From contig OZ020516.1 of the NCBI GenBank assembly GCA_963971425.1, positions 19,289,332-19,353,331 of the forward strand: a DNA stretch of 64,000 bases, in the 5' to 3' direction. The translations under genes and the position numbers were made by a program. Positions 11,953 to 25,049 of this stretch are shown here, in pieces; position 1 is the first letter of the stretch, and every line of letters starts with the position of its first letter. This stretch comes from Bryoerythrophyllum caledonicum. Taxonomy: Eukaryota; Streptophyta; Bryopsida; Pottiales; Pottiaceae. The notes beneath the pieces are model-generated. The model searched no databases. It had not been told where the DNA came from and saw nothing but the letters and a program-made list of their open reading frames with translations.

Positions 11953-14900
11953 GCCCGAATTTGACCCTTGGGTATGGTACAAACAAGTATTGCAATATTA
12001 TCCTAAGACTACGTTCCCCAATCTTGTGAGGTAAAGCAACGAAAATTCAGGCCAGTCCGATGACTTTGTTTTTTTTATTTATCTTTTTTAGTAATTTTGG
12101 CCCATGGTCATGTGGATTTTGGAATGATAAAGCATTTTTACTTTCTTGTTGAGAATTTGAAAAGTTACAACACCAAAAGTGCAAAAATCAACCCTGCCAG
12201 GGCCTCGTAGGCGTTAAAGGGTTCATATAACAACTTCTTGGTTTTTGCTTATAAATCAATCCTAAAAGCATTTCCAATCATGAAAAGGAAATTGAGAACT
12301 TGAGGAGTCCCACCCATGACTCCCTATAAAGTAGATTGGATCTCAAAAATTCATTTCTTTTTTGAGATAAAAGTGCTTCTTCTAGTGCCAAATTTCATAT
12401 CATATGGGGCTAAATAGGTGGCTCAAAGAAAACCTCATCTGATTGTAAGAATAGGGGTCCACTAATGGGGCACCTTTCTCTCCAAATGAAGATGAAATTC
12501 ATCTCTTGAAAGATAAGGGACTCAAAGCCAATCCAACCACCTTTGGCCGGGGATGCCCCTCTTTTCCCCACCCTGGAACTTGGTTGGAGGGTTTTCTTTG
12601 CATCGCTATCGGAAGCCAACGGGAGGCCGCTAATGGTTTAACCAGTTCCCACCCAAGTTCTACAGTTTGCGATAAGTTCTCTAGGCACCGGTCCCCCAGT
12701 TTTACAGAGAATGTTAGCGGTCACAGTCCATTCATAGTTATGCAAATGGACAACCACTCCCGCACTGCCATGTGGCGGCACGAGAGTAGTAAAAGTGCCC
12801 GCCAATATATGGCGCTCACCCATATTTTTTTGGGCTAGTGCCAACCTGGAGCTGCCACCTTGGCCAAGATGGCGGGCCTGGAGACATCGGTGGGGCGGCT
12901 CCACCCACTAATACCGGTCATTTTTCCCCAAGCCCAATGCCCCGGTGGAGATGCTCTCAGTACTGGAAATGCTCTAAGTATTTTTGAATGGGTCTAAAAT
13001 AGGGACAATGAACAAATGTTACTCAATGCTTTTCTTTTATCATCAAAAATCAAAGAAAGAGCAAAAAACTTCACTTTCCTAGGGAGAGCAATGTGAAGAG
13101 TTTTTTTTTGTTTGCTACACCATCCGACCTATGCCTAGATTTAGGAAATGGAACTACTTCTCCTTTTTGAGGATAGACACTGATAACAAATGAGCAATTG
13201 CTTGAAGTCAAAGATTAGAAGCACCAAAAACCGATTGTTTTATATAATATCCATTCTGTGGATTACTTATATGCAAAGCTATACATGAAATCCAATTTTT
13301 AGATGGAATTTGTGATCCAAGACAATATTACAAATCAATATCCTATGGTTTATTTTGATTTGTAATATTTTTCCAACTAAATATTTACATAATTTTGTGA
13401 GGAAGATTTGTCAAAATATTCATTTTGTTCTTTCTTAGTAAAAGAAATTTAATAATAAAAATCTTGCCCTATGTAGAATTGATTATGTTGGGCAAAGGCC
13501 ATGGTTTGGGTAATCAAAGGAGAAAGAAAAGGTTTCATGTGAGTACAACAAAAAGAGCTAGGAATAAGATGTATTAAACCTTTATAAGTCAATGCAAAGA
13601 AGTCACAATTTACTTTTTGTGTTCTTGAGCTCATTATGGTAATGGCTACGTGACGCATATGGTAGGATTCAAGAACTTACATAAATATTGAAAGTGGAAG
13701 CAAAAATGGATGACTTTTTATTCTTATCACAAGGACCAAACTCATTGAGGTTCAAATTCATTGAAGACCAAACTTTGCTAAAAGGGCCAACATTAGAATT
13801 ATGATAAAATTATGAATCGTGTGGAATTTGAATATTTATTTAAAAAGTCTTTTAAAATTTGGCAGTAGTTTGGATCTCTATTGTTATTCAATCCATGTTA
13901 TCTTTAAGATGCCAAAATTTCCAAGAAATGTTGCCATGTGGATATTTTGGAGGCCATTGGTCCCGAGTGAAAAGGCCCCTGGACCAATTTTTGAATTTAA
14001 AATGAAAGATCAGTCAAATTGCTAGAATTGCTCAACCTCTCAACCTCAGTCCTTGATATGGAGTAATGTGGAGTAACTTGGACATTGAGAGTGAGTGGAA
14101 GTGGAGTGACATGACATGGTTTGGTACAAAAGTGATTAATGAAATAGACATCCTGGATTGTATAATAGATATGTCATTATTTGAATTTAAACACTCTGGA
14201 TGTGATCAACATCCTGGATCATGTGATACATATGTTATAATTTTCAAAAAATATTAAAAAATCATCTATATTGAGCCAGGAGTAAGTCTTTTTTTAAACA
14301 TTGAGATTTTTTAAACCATGAGACACTTTAGCGCACATGAAGTATCTTCAATAAGCTCCTAGAAGCAGGGGGTGCAAGTTTCTCAAGATACTAATTTATA
14401 GAGAATAAGATAGCTAGTTTCAAAATATTATTTATTAATATAGAGACACAATGCTCAAATTGACCAATCTTTCTCTTAAGCAAAAATCCTCTAGTGGACA
14501 CTCATTAGTCACACCAATTGATTAAGTATACTCACTGGCACAAGTTATACTAGTTGATATAAAAATAAAAACATGAAGTAGAACTCCTTTTTGTTCATAA
14601 ATTAGGCACCTGTTTACTCATAAAATCTACAAGCAAATTTGGTTTCACAAGTCAAATGGGTCCATAATTTTATATTGGAAATCGACACAAAACCTGAGTG
14701 GGTGTTAGTGGGTGTTAGACGACAAAAAGAGTATTATATTACAAAATTTTCTCCTACCATACCACAACCTCAACAACATAACATTACAAAGACTACAAGT
14801 TCTAACCAAGCTATGATATTGAGATGAAGAAAAGGATTATAAACAACAATAATAATGATTTTAGTTCCCTTTACTTTGTTTGTGGAACACCTACCCACAA

Positions 14901-16776
14901 ATAAAATGGAGGGAACATATTAAATATCAATTACACTGTATTATTTCTTGTGCTTCATACACTCCCTACCTCTTCTCTTTACTTCTTCCAACTTAGCTAT
15001 TTAATAGCTACAATACCTCAATTAAAATATTGGATCCCAACCTGTCAATATTTGATAAACAAGATATGGACCTACACACCATATGATGGTCATGAACTCT
15101 TATGAAAAAGGAAACACCAACACTTTCGCATAAGAAAGTTCTCTTTTGGTTCTCATTACCTCATCCGAAAAGCTCCCTTTGACCAAGATAACGAACTCCC
15201 AAGTTGAGTGCTGCTCTTGTGTACTAATTACATTGCTCCTGGTCTCGTATCCGTGGATGTCCAAGTAACTTACCATCCACTACAACTCTTTCCTGAAGAG
15301 TCAAGGAGTCTCCTCCATGCCAGCCAGACGGTCTAAAAGCGGGTGGAAAATGGACTCCCCAGCCAGTTTTTGCACTCACACCCTGTACAGACCATGGTGG
15401 TAAAACTGCACCAGATTAAAGGGAAAAAAAAACACCTGCCAGGCCTACCCCTCCTACCCCTACTCCCCATTGGTCTTCCCATAATGAGCCCCCTCCCCAT
15501 TCACACCGCCATGACAGTCTGAGCCCTCCCTCACACTCCCCTCTTAAGTATCAGGAAGAATCAGTCCACATGACCCTGACCAACCTTGATGCCTTGGACG
15601 AACAATGTGCAGCTACAAGTTGAGTTCCTTCTCCATACTTTAGACTTTCCATATCCTGCCGTTGCTGGAATCCCTGTCGGCGCATCTGCATAGAACAAGT
15701 CTCCTCCTGCGGACATTTTCAACCAGTTTCCCGAGTGGCTCTCAACAGAAGCTGGTTACTGTTAGAGAACAGTTTGAAAGGAGTTTCAAGCCAGAGTACA
15801 GTGTGAGAATGGAGGAATATTGGAATTGAAGACGAGGGGCTGTAAAGGTGGTATGATCAGGGTGCTGCATTTCCAGCGTCACGTTCGAATGGATTGCGAA
15901 GCGCGTGTTCTGCATGAGCAACTTAGTGGAGAAAGTTGATCGAGGGAAGATGGTGTCTAGTTGGAGAAACATTGGGTGGAGTTCGTGAGTTCAAGTACCT
16001 TGGTGGAGTTTGATGAGGTGACGGAGTAGTAGTGCACTGCCCTCTCTCGTTGTCACTTCGACTCTCCTGAACATGGTCGAGTTGCGCCACTTCTTGGAGA
16101 GTTATGGTGTGGATTCACGATCTGTAACTGCAGGTGCGAAACTTCTTATTACCCTGCCTCCTCCCATCTTTTACCATGGCCTTGCTACCTGCGAAGCGAG
16201 CACAAGAAAAAGTCAGTTTTGAATGTGAAGAATCGGTTCAGCTGTCTAGAGTATAGTTCCCTTTGATCGCACTTGGGAGGGGGTCCTTGAAGGTGCCTCC
16301 TAAGATGGGAGTGACACCACTTGAACCCTCTGCTGCGCGGGGGCATTGTGTGGTGATGCCTAAACTCGGAGGTGATCTTTGTTTCTACTTGTCTGAAACG
16401 AGCATTCCAAATTTGGAGTTGACCGAGCTTCACTGTAGCCTGCATTGTCTGCATTGGTTTGAGTCGACAATGCGAACGTTGGGTAACTTGGAGTGTGAGA
16501 CGTTGGGCGCGCTCTCCGAAGCCGGCGTCGATGCCGTCGTACTAATTATTGATTGCCTTGGTTTCGCAGAGAACTGATTAACTATACTCAGCTAGACGTA
16601 GGAATTGGTCTCCAAGCTCTGCATTCAAATATAACGGAAAGGGTACAGCAATTTGGAGGGACTGTGAGTTTCACCTTTTTGTCTCGGTATCAGCAACACT
16701 CGAGAGGTTACTATTCCTCGCCTGCACGCGTTCGCAATGCCGGAGTCAATGCACTAAGCTCCTGGGGTTGGACTCA
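11953..16776. other. Long intergenic region and upstream region of the TRM-like gene
   Basis: No gene was found over about 4.8 kb. Bases 12213-12228 (AGGCGTTAAAGGGTTC) look like the right end of a TTAA-type element whose left part would lie in or beyond the gap. The stretch 12480-12960 is GC-richer and ends with GGAGATGCTCT, a PIF/Harbinger-like terminal word; its 60-110 codon frames have no domains. From about 15300 the DNA becomes pyrimidine-rich and then GC-richer, consistent with promoter and 5-prime leader for the gene starting at 16777; small upstream frames (for example 16263-16577) lie in that leader. Confidence 0.5.
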
Positions 16777-19700
16777 ATGGCGAGCATTTTTCAAGCTTTC
16801 GACTTGAACGAAGCGCTCGCAGGGGCGAAGCAGCCTCGGAGACACGTAGCTGGAGGTAGTATTTCGAGCCCAGACACACACGAGAAGATTCATAGACTGA
16901 GTTTGCGTGGTGTTTGTTACCTTGTGATCAACTCAGTTTCTGCTGCTTGGGCCGCACAGGTTTTGAGGCGCCTCGCAATAGTCTGGACGTGGGGAGCAAT
17001 TTCGAGGCGGCAGGCGCGAGCTCCTCCGATATTCCTGTGAGTAACATTGTCAGTGCTTTCGTTCGGAGGGTGCTGATCGAGAGGATTGACATGTGCAACT
17101 CGGTTTGTTGCAGTTTGGTTACGAGTACTACAACGGTCAGTGGAAGAGAGATCATGGGCGGCGTGAGCAGAAGAGACGAGTGCCGAATGTGGTCGCGCGG
17201 CTGATGGGATTGGATCCGTTGCCAGATGAGCTTCCTCGCAAGTCGTTGCAAGAGATGCCCACTTACGGGGCCCCGAATCCGGTGTTGATCCGGCAGCACT
17301 CGCAGGGCGCGCTGCCAGCGGCGTGGCAGCGTCCTCCATTGCCTCGGAGTAGCGGTGAGAGACCGTCGTCTTCGGTGGTGGTGCCGTTCCGAGACCACCC
17401 GCAGGAGGAGCAGCTGCAGAGGTTCAAGAAGGAATTCGAGGCGAAGCAGCAGGAGCGCTTGGTGGCTTCGCAGCTGGAGGAGATGAACCGCCAGCTTGAG
17501 GAGAAGAAGAACAAGGTGCGCGCCACGCTCGACAAGGCGAGGGTAGCGTTGTCGCAGGGCATCATCGCTGATCCCAAGCGGCAGGGGAAATTTGAGGAAT
17601 CCAAGGAGTTTCTGGACGCGATGGAGTTTCTGCAGTGCAATAAGGACTTCATCTTCCAGTTCCTCCAGCAGAAGCCGCACGTCGTGTTCAGCAACGAGAA
17701 CTCCGCTGCCACCACGCCGGTAGCGCATGCGAAGCCCCTGAAGAAAGGGAAAGGATCAAGCCCGAGAGATCACCTTCACGAGCGGAAGCGCGAGGGCTTC
17801 AGCCCTCGGGCCATCGCCCGCCTCTTCATGTCCTCCGAGTCTCGCAAGCGCTCCAGCGAGCAGCAGCCGACGACGTCGGCCTCCGCGCTCGAGAGATCCA
17901 ACAGCGCCGGCCACTCAAGCAGAATGAGCGCAGCCCACGACTCTTCAGACGATGTGAAGCTGAGGACTTCCATCTCTACGAACTCAAGGTACATGCTACC
18001 TCTCGCAGCAGTGAAGCCATCGAGCGATGAAACCAAGGATAAGAAGAACAACGCTCAGGCCGTTATCATGGAAATCAAGGAGAGGTTGCGGCGAAGAGAC
18101 GAGAACTCTCGACCGGGGGAGGAGGAGGTGAATCGAGTCTCCAAAGAGACTGTCATCAGAACGGAGCAGCATCGGCTGCGGGGCTCCAAAGAGATTGCGC
18201 AAGAGATTGCGAAGCAGGCTCGCGAAGCTGGCTCCCGGAAGTCCACTCACTCCACTCTGACGAAGAGCCTCTCCACCGGGAAGCGCATCTCCATGATGCG
18301 ACCGGACATGGACGAGATGACCTGCACGAGCGATGGCGAGGACGTGTCGACTCCCTCAGTAAAAATCGTCAGAGAGAATGTGACCAGATCATGCATCAGC
18401 CTCCCGAGCTCGCCTCACCTCTCAGCTCTATCACACGAAGCGGCAGCCGCTCCCAAGGTAATGCGAAAGCGAGACGCGAAACCACTAATTACCAAACCGA
18501 CGGACTCTCCCCGAGACATTGTGACGAAGAAGAGAACAGAGTCTCCGCGCTCGAGCACCGTCAGCGAGAAGCGCATGCGCAAGTCGGCGTCTGTGAACGA
18601 AAATGCAACCCGAAGCAACACCATGAAGCAGAAGATCAACAGCAAGAAGGTCCTCAACGAGCCTGTGTCAAACCTCACTCGGTCGCGCTCGGTGCCAAAT
18701 GTGGCGTTGCTGCGAGAGCGAGGACAGTGCACCACAGACACAACCAAGAACGCACCCGAGGCAGCAGCCAGGGGCCAGAAGAAACTAGGCTTCTTCTCCG
18801 TCGGCAGGAAGAAGAGCAAGGACGGCCATGCGCACTCGGCCACGACACCGTCAACACCTTCTCCGGTTATGTCACGAGTTGCAGCTCTCGCAGAAGCCTG
18901 CGTCTCGCACAGCCACACCCTCAGCGACGCAGACAGCGCCGTGAATGTCAGGACTCGCTCGAGTTCAAGAAAAGGAAAGAATTCGAAGCCTAGGCCGGTG
19001 TTGGAAGCAGCGCTTCGTGAGTCTCCCTCCGCGGTTGAGAGCGTTGTTCCTGAAAGCAGCGCGGATTCCGACGGTGCACCCTGCGAGGACGAGTTTCTCG
19101 AAGTGCTCTCACAATTGACGAAGAAACATCCCGCTCCCGAAACTCCAAGACCTCGCACCGTTTGTCCGCCCTCACCGGTGAGCCCCGAGCTAATTTCCTC
19201 AACACATTGCGGTTCTTGACAACGCCATCTGACCTATCTATGGTGCATCTTTCAGGTCCCGAGTGAGAAGAAGCCTCGGAAGGCCGCGCGAAACATTCTG
19301 GCGATTGAGGACGACGACAGCGACAAGAACGGGCAGCCGAGTCTTCCCGAACCGTCTGTCAAACAAAAATCCTCCCCGACTCCTCCTCCCGAGCTCAAAG
19401 AGATCACAAACGACCTTCAAGGTTCGTCGTCTCCGAAACTCGAACCCTAACCCTATCCTCTCTCATTCTCAAATTTCTAATCCACTCTTTCTCTTCTCCA
19501 TCAGAGCCGCGAGTCCGTCTCAAAGTGGACGGACGCGTCCCGGAGAAAAAACCTCACACAAATGCCCCGGCTCTACCTAGCAGTCCCGAAGCGGATTTCG
19601 CATTCGTGCGCGACATTCTCGTCACCTCCGGCTTCCACACGCACGGCGGCCGTAACATCACGCGGTGGCACTCGTCGACGCAGCCGATCAGCCACCACGT

Positions 19701-20055
19701 CTTGAAGAAGGTCGAGTCCACGGGAGGAGCCGCGCACCGGCGCATCTTCTTCGACGCGGTCAACGAGGTGCTCGTCGCGCACCTCGAGCAGCAGCCGTGG
19801 CTGCAAAAACCGAAGGCGCACGTCGCGACCGGGCGGAGGCTGGTCGAGCAGGTGTGGAGCGAGATTCAGCAGCAGCAGCATCAGATCAACTACGGCGATT
19901 ACCTCGTCGAGAGCCTGGTGGCGCACGACTTGCAGACGTCGTCGAGCTCGTGGTCGTCGCTCCACCGCGAAGCCGACCACATCTGCCTCGACGTGGAGAA
20001 GGCCATCTTGAACGACTTGCTGGAGGAGCTTGTATATCAGTGCCGACGCAGATAA
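16777..20055 (+). CDS. TRM/LONGIFOLIA-like protein (DUF4378), 978 aa, five exons
   Basis: I read five exons: 16777-16855, 16960-17036, 17114-19177, 19256-19421 and 19505-20055, all with GT-AG borders and matching phases. The N-terminus (IFQAFDLNEALAGAK) resembles the first TRM motif. VPNVVARLMGLDPLP at about residues 75-89 is the diagnostic DUF3741/TRM motif. A glutamate- and lysine-rich probable coiled coil follows at about 150-191, then KEFLDAMEFLQCNKDFIFQF at 216-235. A long Ser/Arg/Lys-rich disordered middle leads to a C-terminal DUF4378 region from about 820, with FVRDIL and DVEKAILNDLLEELV. In known plants TRM proteins bind TON1 and microtubules and steer division-plane and cell-elongation geometry; that role is inferred here. 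The first two exons are tiny (79 and 77 bp), so automatic prediction may start the gene at 17093 instead. Long antisense frames over exon 3 are codon-bias shadows. Confidence 0.9.
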
Positions 20056-20946
20056 ACTACAACTGGAAGGTGATCATCTTGTATGTACATCGACGCCGAA
20101 TTAGATCGAGCGCTCCTCCTCTCCATTCTTCATGTGTACAGATTTGTATTCTATCAATACCGCTCAATCTTCTCAATCTGCTCAATGTGTTGAATGCTTT
20201 CACCGCTCATCTTCAGCTCTTCCCACTTCACGACTGCTTCAGAAACCATGAGATATCAAATGTGTTTCATAGTAGGTGCATATTGTACAAACTTCCTCAT
20301 GGCTCGAATGTGGAGCTCAATCTGCCTAGCATGTGTTTGGTTCAATCTTCACCTCCGAATGTCATCACAATACTTCTGAAGCCATGAAACATCACACAAG
20401 TTCAATGTTATTTGGTCTATCTTTCCTAGACTCTAGGAAGGTGAGAACTACCCAGCTTAGTTTGAGCCTGGTTCCATGCAATGCCCGACCTGACCGGGCT
20501 GGGTCACTTCCATGTAGCTAGCTTCTCACCTTACTGGAAAAAGTAAGGTCAGGTGTTGTTGACAATCTCCAGGATGATGCAATTGCTTTTCAGGTCAGTT
20601 TTCCCATTCCTCCCAACATACTTATCAGAGCAAGATGGACTGTGAACTTCAAGGTGGCACCTATCAGATTCTCTTAATAAAGGTAATTGGGGTACAACTT
20701 GGGTTGATTATAATAGCTAACGGGTGTGACGCATGGAAGTGGCCCTACATATGGAAGTGGCATTACATGGGGTTTCGCTTCACAACGCAGCCGTAGCCGC
20801 GAGGCAAGGGGCGGTTGAGCGGCGTCTGAAACGGTTGAGCGGCATCGATATTCTTTCACACTTGTGCGAAGTGCGTCACTTTGCTAACTCACAAGGTTGT
20901 TTGGATCCCAGAAGAGTGAGTGCTTTCGGGCGAGGATTTGATTGAA
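20056..20946. other. 3-prime region of the TRM-like gene and upstream region of proteasome beta-4
   Basis: A 3-prime untranslated region is likely just after the stop. Tandem CTCAATCTTCTCAATCTGCTC words lie near 20162-20186. No additional gene is supported; the 20733-20945 frame runs into the 5-prime leader of the next gene without domain content. Confidence 0.5.
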
Positions 20947-22299
20947 ATGGAGTGTATGTTCGGGTTGGTGGGGAATGGGTTCGTGGTGGTGGTGGCGGAC
21001 ACCTGCTCCAACCAGAGCATCGTGGTGCAGAAGACCACTGAGGACAAGATCACCTGCCTCGACTCGCACAAGCTCCTGGGTTGCATCGGCGAGAGTGGTG
21101 ACAGGTGAGGCACATCGCGGTCAAGTTGTTGGCCCTCATTTGGTGAGATTACATAATAATATCCTCCCACAACACTGTCCATATCCACGAATAAAAAAAT
21201 ATGCAACTCACAGGCAACTCTTTGCTGGCCACCTCTTAAGCCCTCTAAGGTCCATTCTGGGGTTGTTAGCAAATGCTACAAATCACCTCCAAGGAACATT
21301 TAGAGGCGGAGGAAGATGAGCACCTACCGGGACCAACACCACCAAAATTGATTTATGTTAAGTGGGGTCACAATGAAATGTACCTGTTGAATAGATGATG
21401 TTATGTAGAATCTATTACACTTGTAGGCCTTAAAGGGTTCAAGATATCTCTGTTATGTTATTTGGTTTTTGTGTTTTGAGACCTATCAGTGCTACAGGGT
21501 ACAATTCTCCAACTTTATTCAGAAGAATATGAAGCTGTACCAGTTTCGCAATGGCATCCCACTCACAACACCGGCTGCCGCCAGCTTCACGCGTTGCGAG
21601 CTCGCCACAGCTTTGCGGAAGGTGTGATACACACTCTCTCTCAGGAAGTTATGATTCTGTAAAAACCCGGCTCAGATGGAGCAGAGGTTCCTCTAAAATT
21701 GGCTGTGGTTCTTTAGGGGGTTAAAGCAAGAATGGGTTGATTGACCATATTAAAAAAGATGGAAATACATGCAAGAAGCTGATTGGTTGGTGTGAATCTC
21801 CAAAAAAACCATCTTAGGTCACACACCGATGTGATAATGAGGGTTAATCAGGAAGTCTATTGTGGATACAGGCGCCATATCAGGTGAACATGATGATGGC
21901 TGGCTTCGATAAACGCACCGGGCCATCTCTGTTCTACTTGGATTACATTGCGACGCTGCAGAAGCTGGAGAAAGGTGCCTTGGGCTTCGGTGAGCAAAAT
22001 AAATGGTTACACAGCTTCTTCTTCCTCCACTCATCTGCGGATGAGTGATTTTCATTGCTGATGATCAATTCTTCTTCGCAGGTGCATACTTCATCCTCTC
22101 TATAATGGACAAGTACTACCAGAAGAACATGAGTGTAGAGCAAGCGCTTCAACTGGTGGACAAGTGTATATATGAAATAGGAACGAGAATGGTGGCATCT
22201 CCAGCCAGCTACCTGATCAAAATAGTGGACAAGGACGGTGCAAGGGTGTTAGAGCGACGAGGTAGGCCTGTTGAACAACACGGAGATCCTATGGAGTAG
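20947..22299 (+). CDS. PBD: 20S proteasome subunit beta-4 (beta type-2), 205 aa, four exons
   Basis: Exons 20947-21104, 21498-21621, 21872-21989 and 22082-22299 join in phase to 205 residues, the family's usual length. The start MECMFGLVGNGFVVVVADT closely follows plant PBD (beta-4), and LDSHKLLG, KLYQFRNGIPLTTPAAAS, LFYLDYIATLQKLEKGA and YLIKIVDKDGAR are family landmarks. Beta-4 is a structural, non-catalytic ring subunit made without a propeptide, and no N-terminal threonine site is present, as expected. The tail after KDGAR is about ten residues of unfamiliar sequence. Intron 1 contains a TTAA-type MITE (21236-21441). The gene is convergent with the dehydrogenase gene; their stop codons are 91 bp apart. 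Confidence 0.95.
21236..21441 (+). mobile_element. TTAA-type TIR element, family A, inside proteasome intron 1
   Basis: Left end TTAA + GCCCTCTAAGGTCC, right end GTAGGCCTTAAAGGG + TTCA, internal 198 bp. Shares CATTCTGGGGTTGTTAGCA-like and TCACCTCCAAGGAACATT-like words with the copies at 2456 and 25685. It occupies about half of the 393-bp intron and leaves both splice sites untouched. Confidence 0.8.
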
Positions 22300-22390
22300 C
22301 ATCAACTGAAAAAGCTGGAGCAAAGTGTTTCAACCCTGCCCATTGATTGCCTAGTGCTTTCGGTTTCATGGAGGTTACCTCAGATTGTAA

Positions 22391-25049
22391 TTACACTGGA
22401 ACACTGAGCTTGGGAGCTTTCTGGTCGTACTGGACAATGGCAGATGGAGGCAGAAGGTCACTAGCAATCTTGTGCACCGTAGCAAAAAGTGGGAACTTCT
22501 CCTCCCAGTTGCGAGCTTTCAGTACTTGAAACACTTCGCCTGCTGTTAATACCCCCTGTCAATGAAGAAACCAATCGAGTTATGGAGACTAAGGTAGAGA
22601 ACACAATAATTTAAGCCCGTGAGAATAATTTGTATAAAACAAAATTTTCAATAGTGAGAAGCAGAAAATCGTTTTAAAAACGACTTATTATGAATATTCT
22701 ACGGTGAATCCTTATTAACCCATATATTTGTTAATAGACAAGTCAATTCTTGTACAGATATCACCCACCTACCACTATTTTGGTGATGTTGTTGGACACA
22801 AGTGCATTTACAGGAGACGGCTTCAGGAATAGTATGCTCTACCTTGCCTACTTTTTCAGAAGCTCTCCTAAAAAACTTGAAACAGAAACTAGAATAAAGC
22901 TTACTTGAAGTTTTTGGCCTCCCAGCAATTCTGCCTCAAGCTCATCAAAAGACCTGCAACGACATCGCCATAATTGGTGCATCAGAAGAAAAAAGAAAAA
23001 AGAAGACAGCTCCAATTCCTCTGAAAATCGCAAATGATGGATTTTCATACAACCGTCTAAGAATCTTAGGCTCACCTCTTCCCACCGCTTCTTGCAAAGG
23101 CCTCAGCAACTTTCCGATTGCGACCCCCAACTGCAAATAATGAAAACATATTCAACACACTTCATAATGGCATGTAAACCAACAGCACAATACATTGTGA
23201 TAAGAATCAGGACCAGTGGATCTAGGTCCACTAATGTTATACTCTGGTGGTTGAGAAGATGTACAGCAAGTGGTGATAAGGTCTGCCACTCCACAGCTCT
23301 CGAAGAAGGTAGCATCACTAACAGTTGGAAACAGCAGCTTCGAAAAGCCAATCATCTCCTTCAGCCCTATCCGCATGATAGCAGCCTGCACATTGTTCAA
23401 GAAAAAAACACATCAAGGCTTTATGATCATGCTTTGGAGAGAAATGAAAAAGAGAATGTAAAAGGCTAGACCTTGCTGTTGTTGCCCATTCCCAAGCCAT
23501 CCACGAGTCCTGCAAGTATGATTCTTTTCCATGTTAGGAATTCACTACTATCCAAAGGACGTTTCTACAAATAAAATAAGTCACTGAGGAAGAAGTCAAA
23601 GCGATTGATCAGTCACCCGCGGCTATTGCCACCACATTCTTCAGTGTACCACAGAGCTCCACTCCTTCAACGTCTTGTACCTACCAAAGAAAATGAAGAT
23701 AGCTTGTTAAACCTCCAACTTCTAAAAAGGGTTGACTATGAAAGACCCTAGAACATGGGGTACACATATGAAGATTCGAAGTTTTCTACGTAGAAGCGTG
23801 AAGTGCCATTTCGGTTCTTGGCTTGGTCACTTCGAATACCATAGACTATCAAGGAAAAGAAAGATGCAACTTACAGCTGCAACATGGAAGTAGGGAGTGC
23901 CAAACGCTTGCACCCAAGACTTGGCTGAACTTGTATCTGATCGGTACCCAACTGTTGCTTCACTAAACTGTTCCATAGCCACCTGAACGTCCGCTGGAAT
24001 TCAATAAGTACCCAATTGGAAATCCAGTCACCACTAATGACTTGTAAGACACTGTACCTCATTTGCAATGTTTGCTCCCATGAGCACCGAGCAGTCAATT
24101 CCTAGATGCTCCCTTATTAGAGTTGACAGCATGACTGGGCCAGCTGGTTTCACCTTCAAGAACATAGAGCAAAAAAAAGAAAGGTCATTCAATGGCGGAA
24201 AAGAAAGGATCAACACTGATATCATGATATTCCAAAGACGAAGAGACACATATAGAAACGCTGTTATTGACAATAGATCTAACCTCCATTCCTTTGATAA
24301 GAGAGATAGCCTTGGCAGTCGGGTCGACTTTGCCCTTGAGCTGCTTGCAAATCGACTCGACGAATTGGTGCGGCGTGCAGAAAACTAACATGGTAGCATC
24401 CTTCACTGATCAACCAGGCCATGTCCTGTCAGCAATCGGTAAACCCTAAACCTAAACATGATCCAAAACATGATTATTACCAGTGCTCTCAAGGTTTGGA
24501 TCCGCAACAACGTTGGAGCCGAGGCTCACATTCGGCAGATACTTGACGTTTTCCTGTCCACCGCCCCACAGTCCATAAGTGGGATACAATTACATGAGTG
24601 GGCACTAGCCAAAAATAAGAAGGATTACCTTCTTGTGGTTGATGACGTCGGTCAGACTCTCCCCACTTGCCAAGGTCTCCTCGAACACCCACATGCGCAC
24701 TTCGTCTGGAAAAGAACAAACATCTGAAATAAAATCACACACACAATGAGATGGTGGAAATCCACAGACGAGAGACTCACGCACCGTGAAAGCATGGGCG
24801 CGAGCGGGCGTTGGACGCCACAAGCTTGGCAGCGACGCTACCCCAGTTCCCACTCCCGATCACCGCAATCCGCTCCCTCCTGCGCCCGGCGTCGCCGTTG
24901 GTGGACATGGATCGAAGTAGCCGGTCGCATGCAGCTGGGACTGCAAACAAACACAAATCCTTCTTCACTAGAGAGGTTTCGCACACGGGAATCATGAGCC
25001 TCCCGCGAGTGATGCCCCGCTTGAGAAGCTCCGCCAGCTGGGGCCTCAT
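22391..25049 (-). CDS. NAD-dependent glycerol-3-phosphate dehydrogenase, up to 410 aa, twelve exons
   Basis: Exons on the minus strand: 25049-24785, 24705-24629, 24553-24481, 24405-24284, 24153-24058, 23982-23875, 23680-23617, 23509-23472, 23385-23265, 23130-23076, 22953-22905 and 22555-22391; all phases close and the sum is 1233 bp. [10 protein letters not shown] gives the GxGxWG NAD site (65-70). [41 protein letters not shown] (catalytic Lys about 261) and MRIGLKEM are the GPDH core. The enzyme interconverts dihydroxyacetone phosphate and glycerol 3-phosphate. Two starts are possible: M1, giving a 47-residue basic leader (a possible targeting peptide), or M48 (MSTNGD), giving a 363-residue cytosolic form. 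At the exon 9/10 junction the usual TCLGG reads TCFGG. Confidence 0.93.

Noticed and set aside
11575-12034. Open frames crossing the run of N
   Set aside because: They exist only because the unknown bases contain no stops.
12410-12904. Overlapping 69-110 codon frames on both strands
   Set aside because: They lie in a GC-richer repeat-like segment ending in a Harbinger-type terminal word; no domain or splice structure supports a gene.
16928-17728. 266-codon minus-strand frame over exon 3 of the TRM-like gene
   Set aside because: It is leucine/arginine-rich antisense of a GC-biased exon with no domain; the plus-strand frame carries clear TRM motifs.
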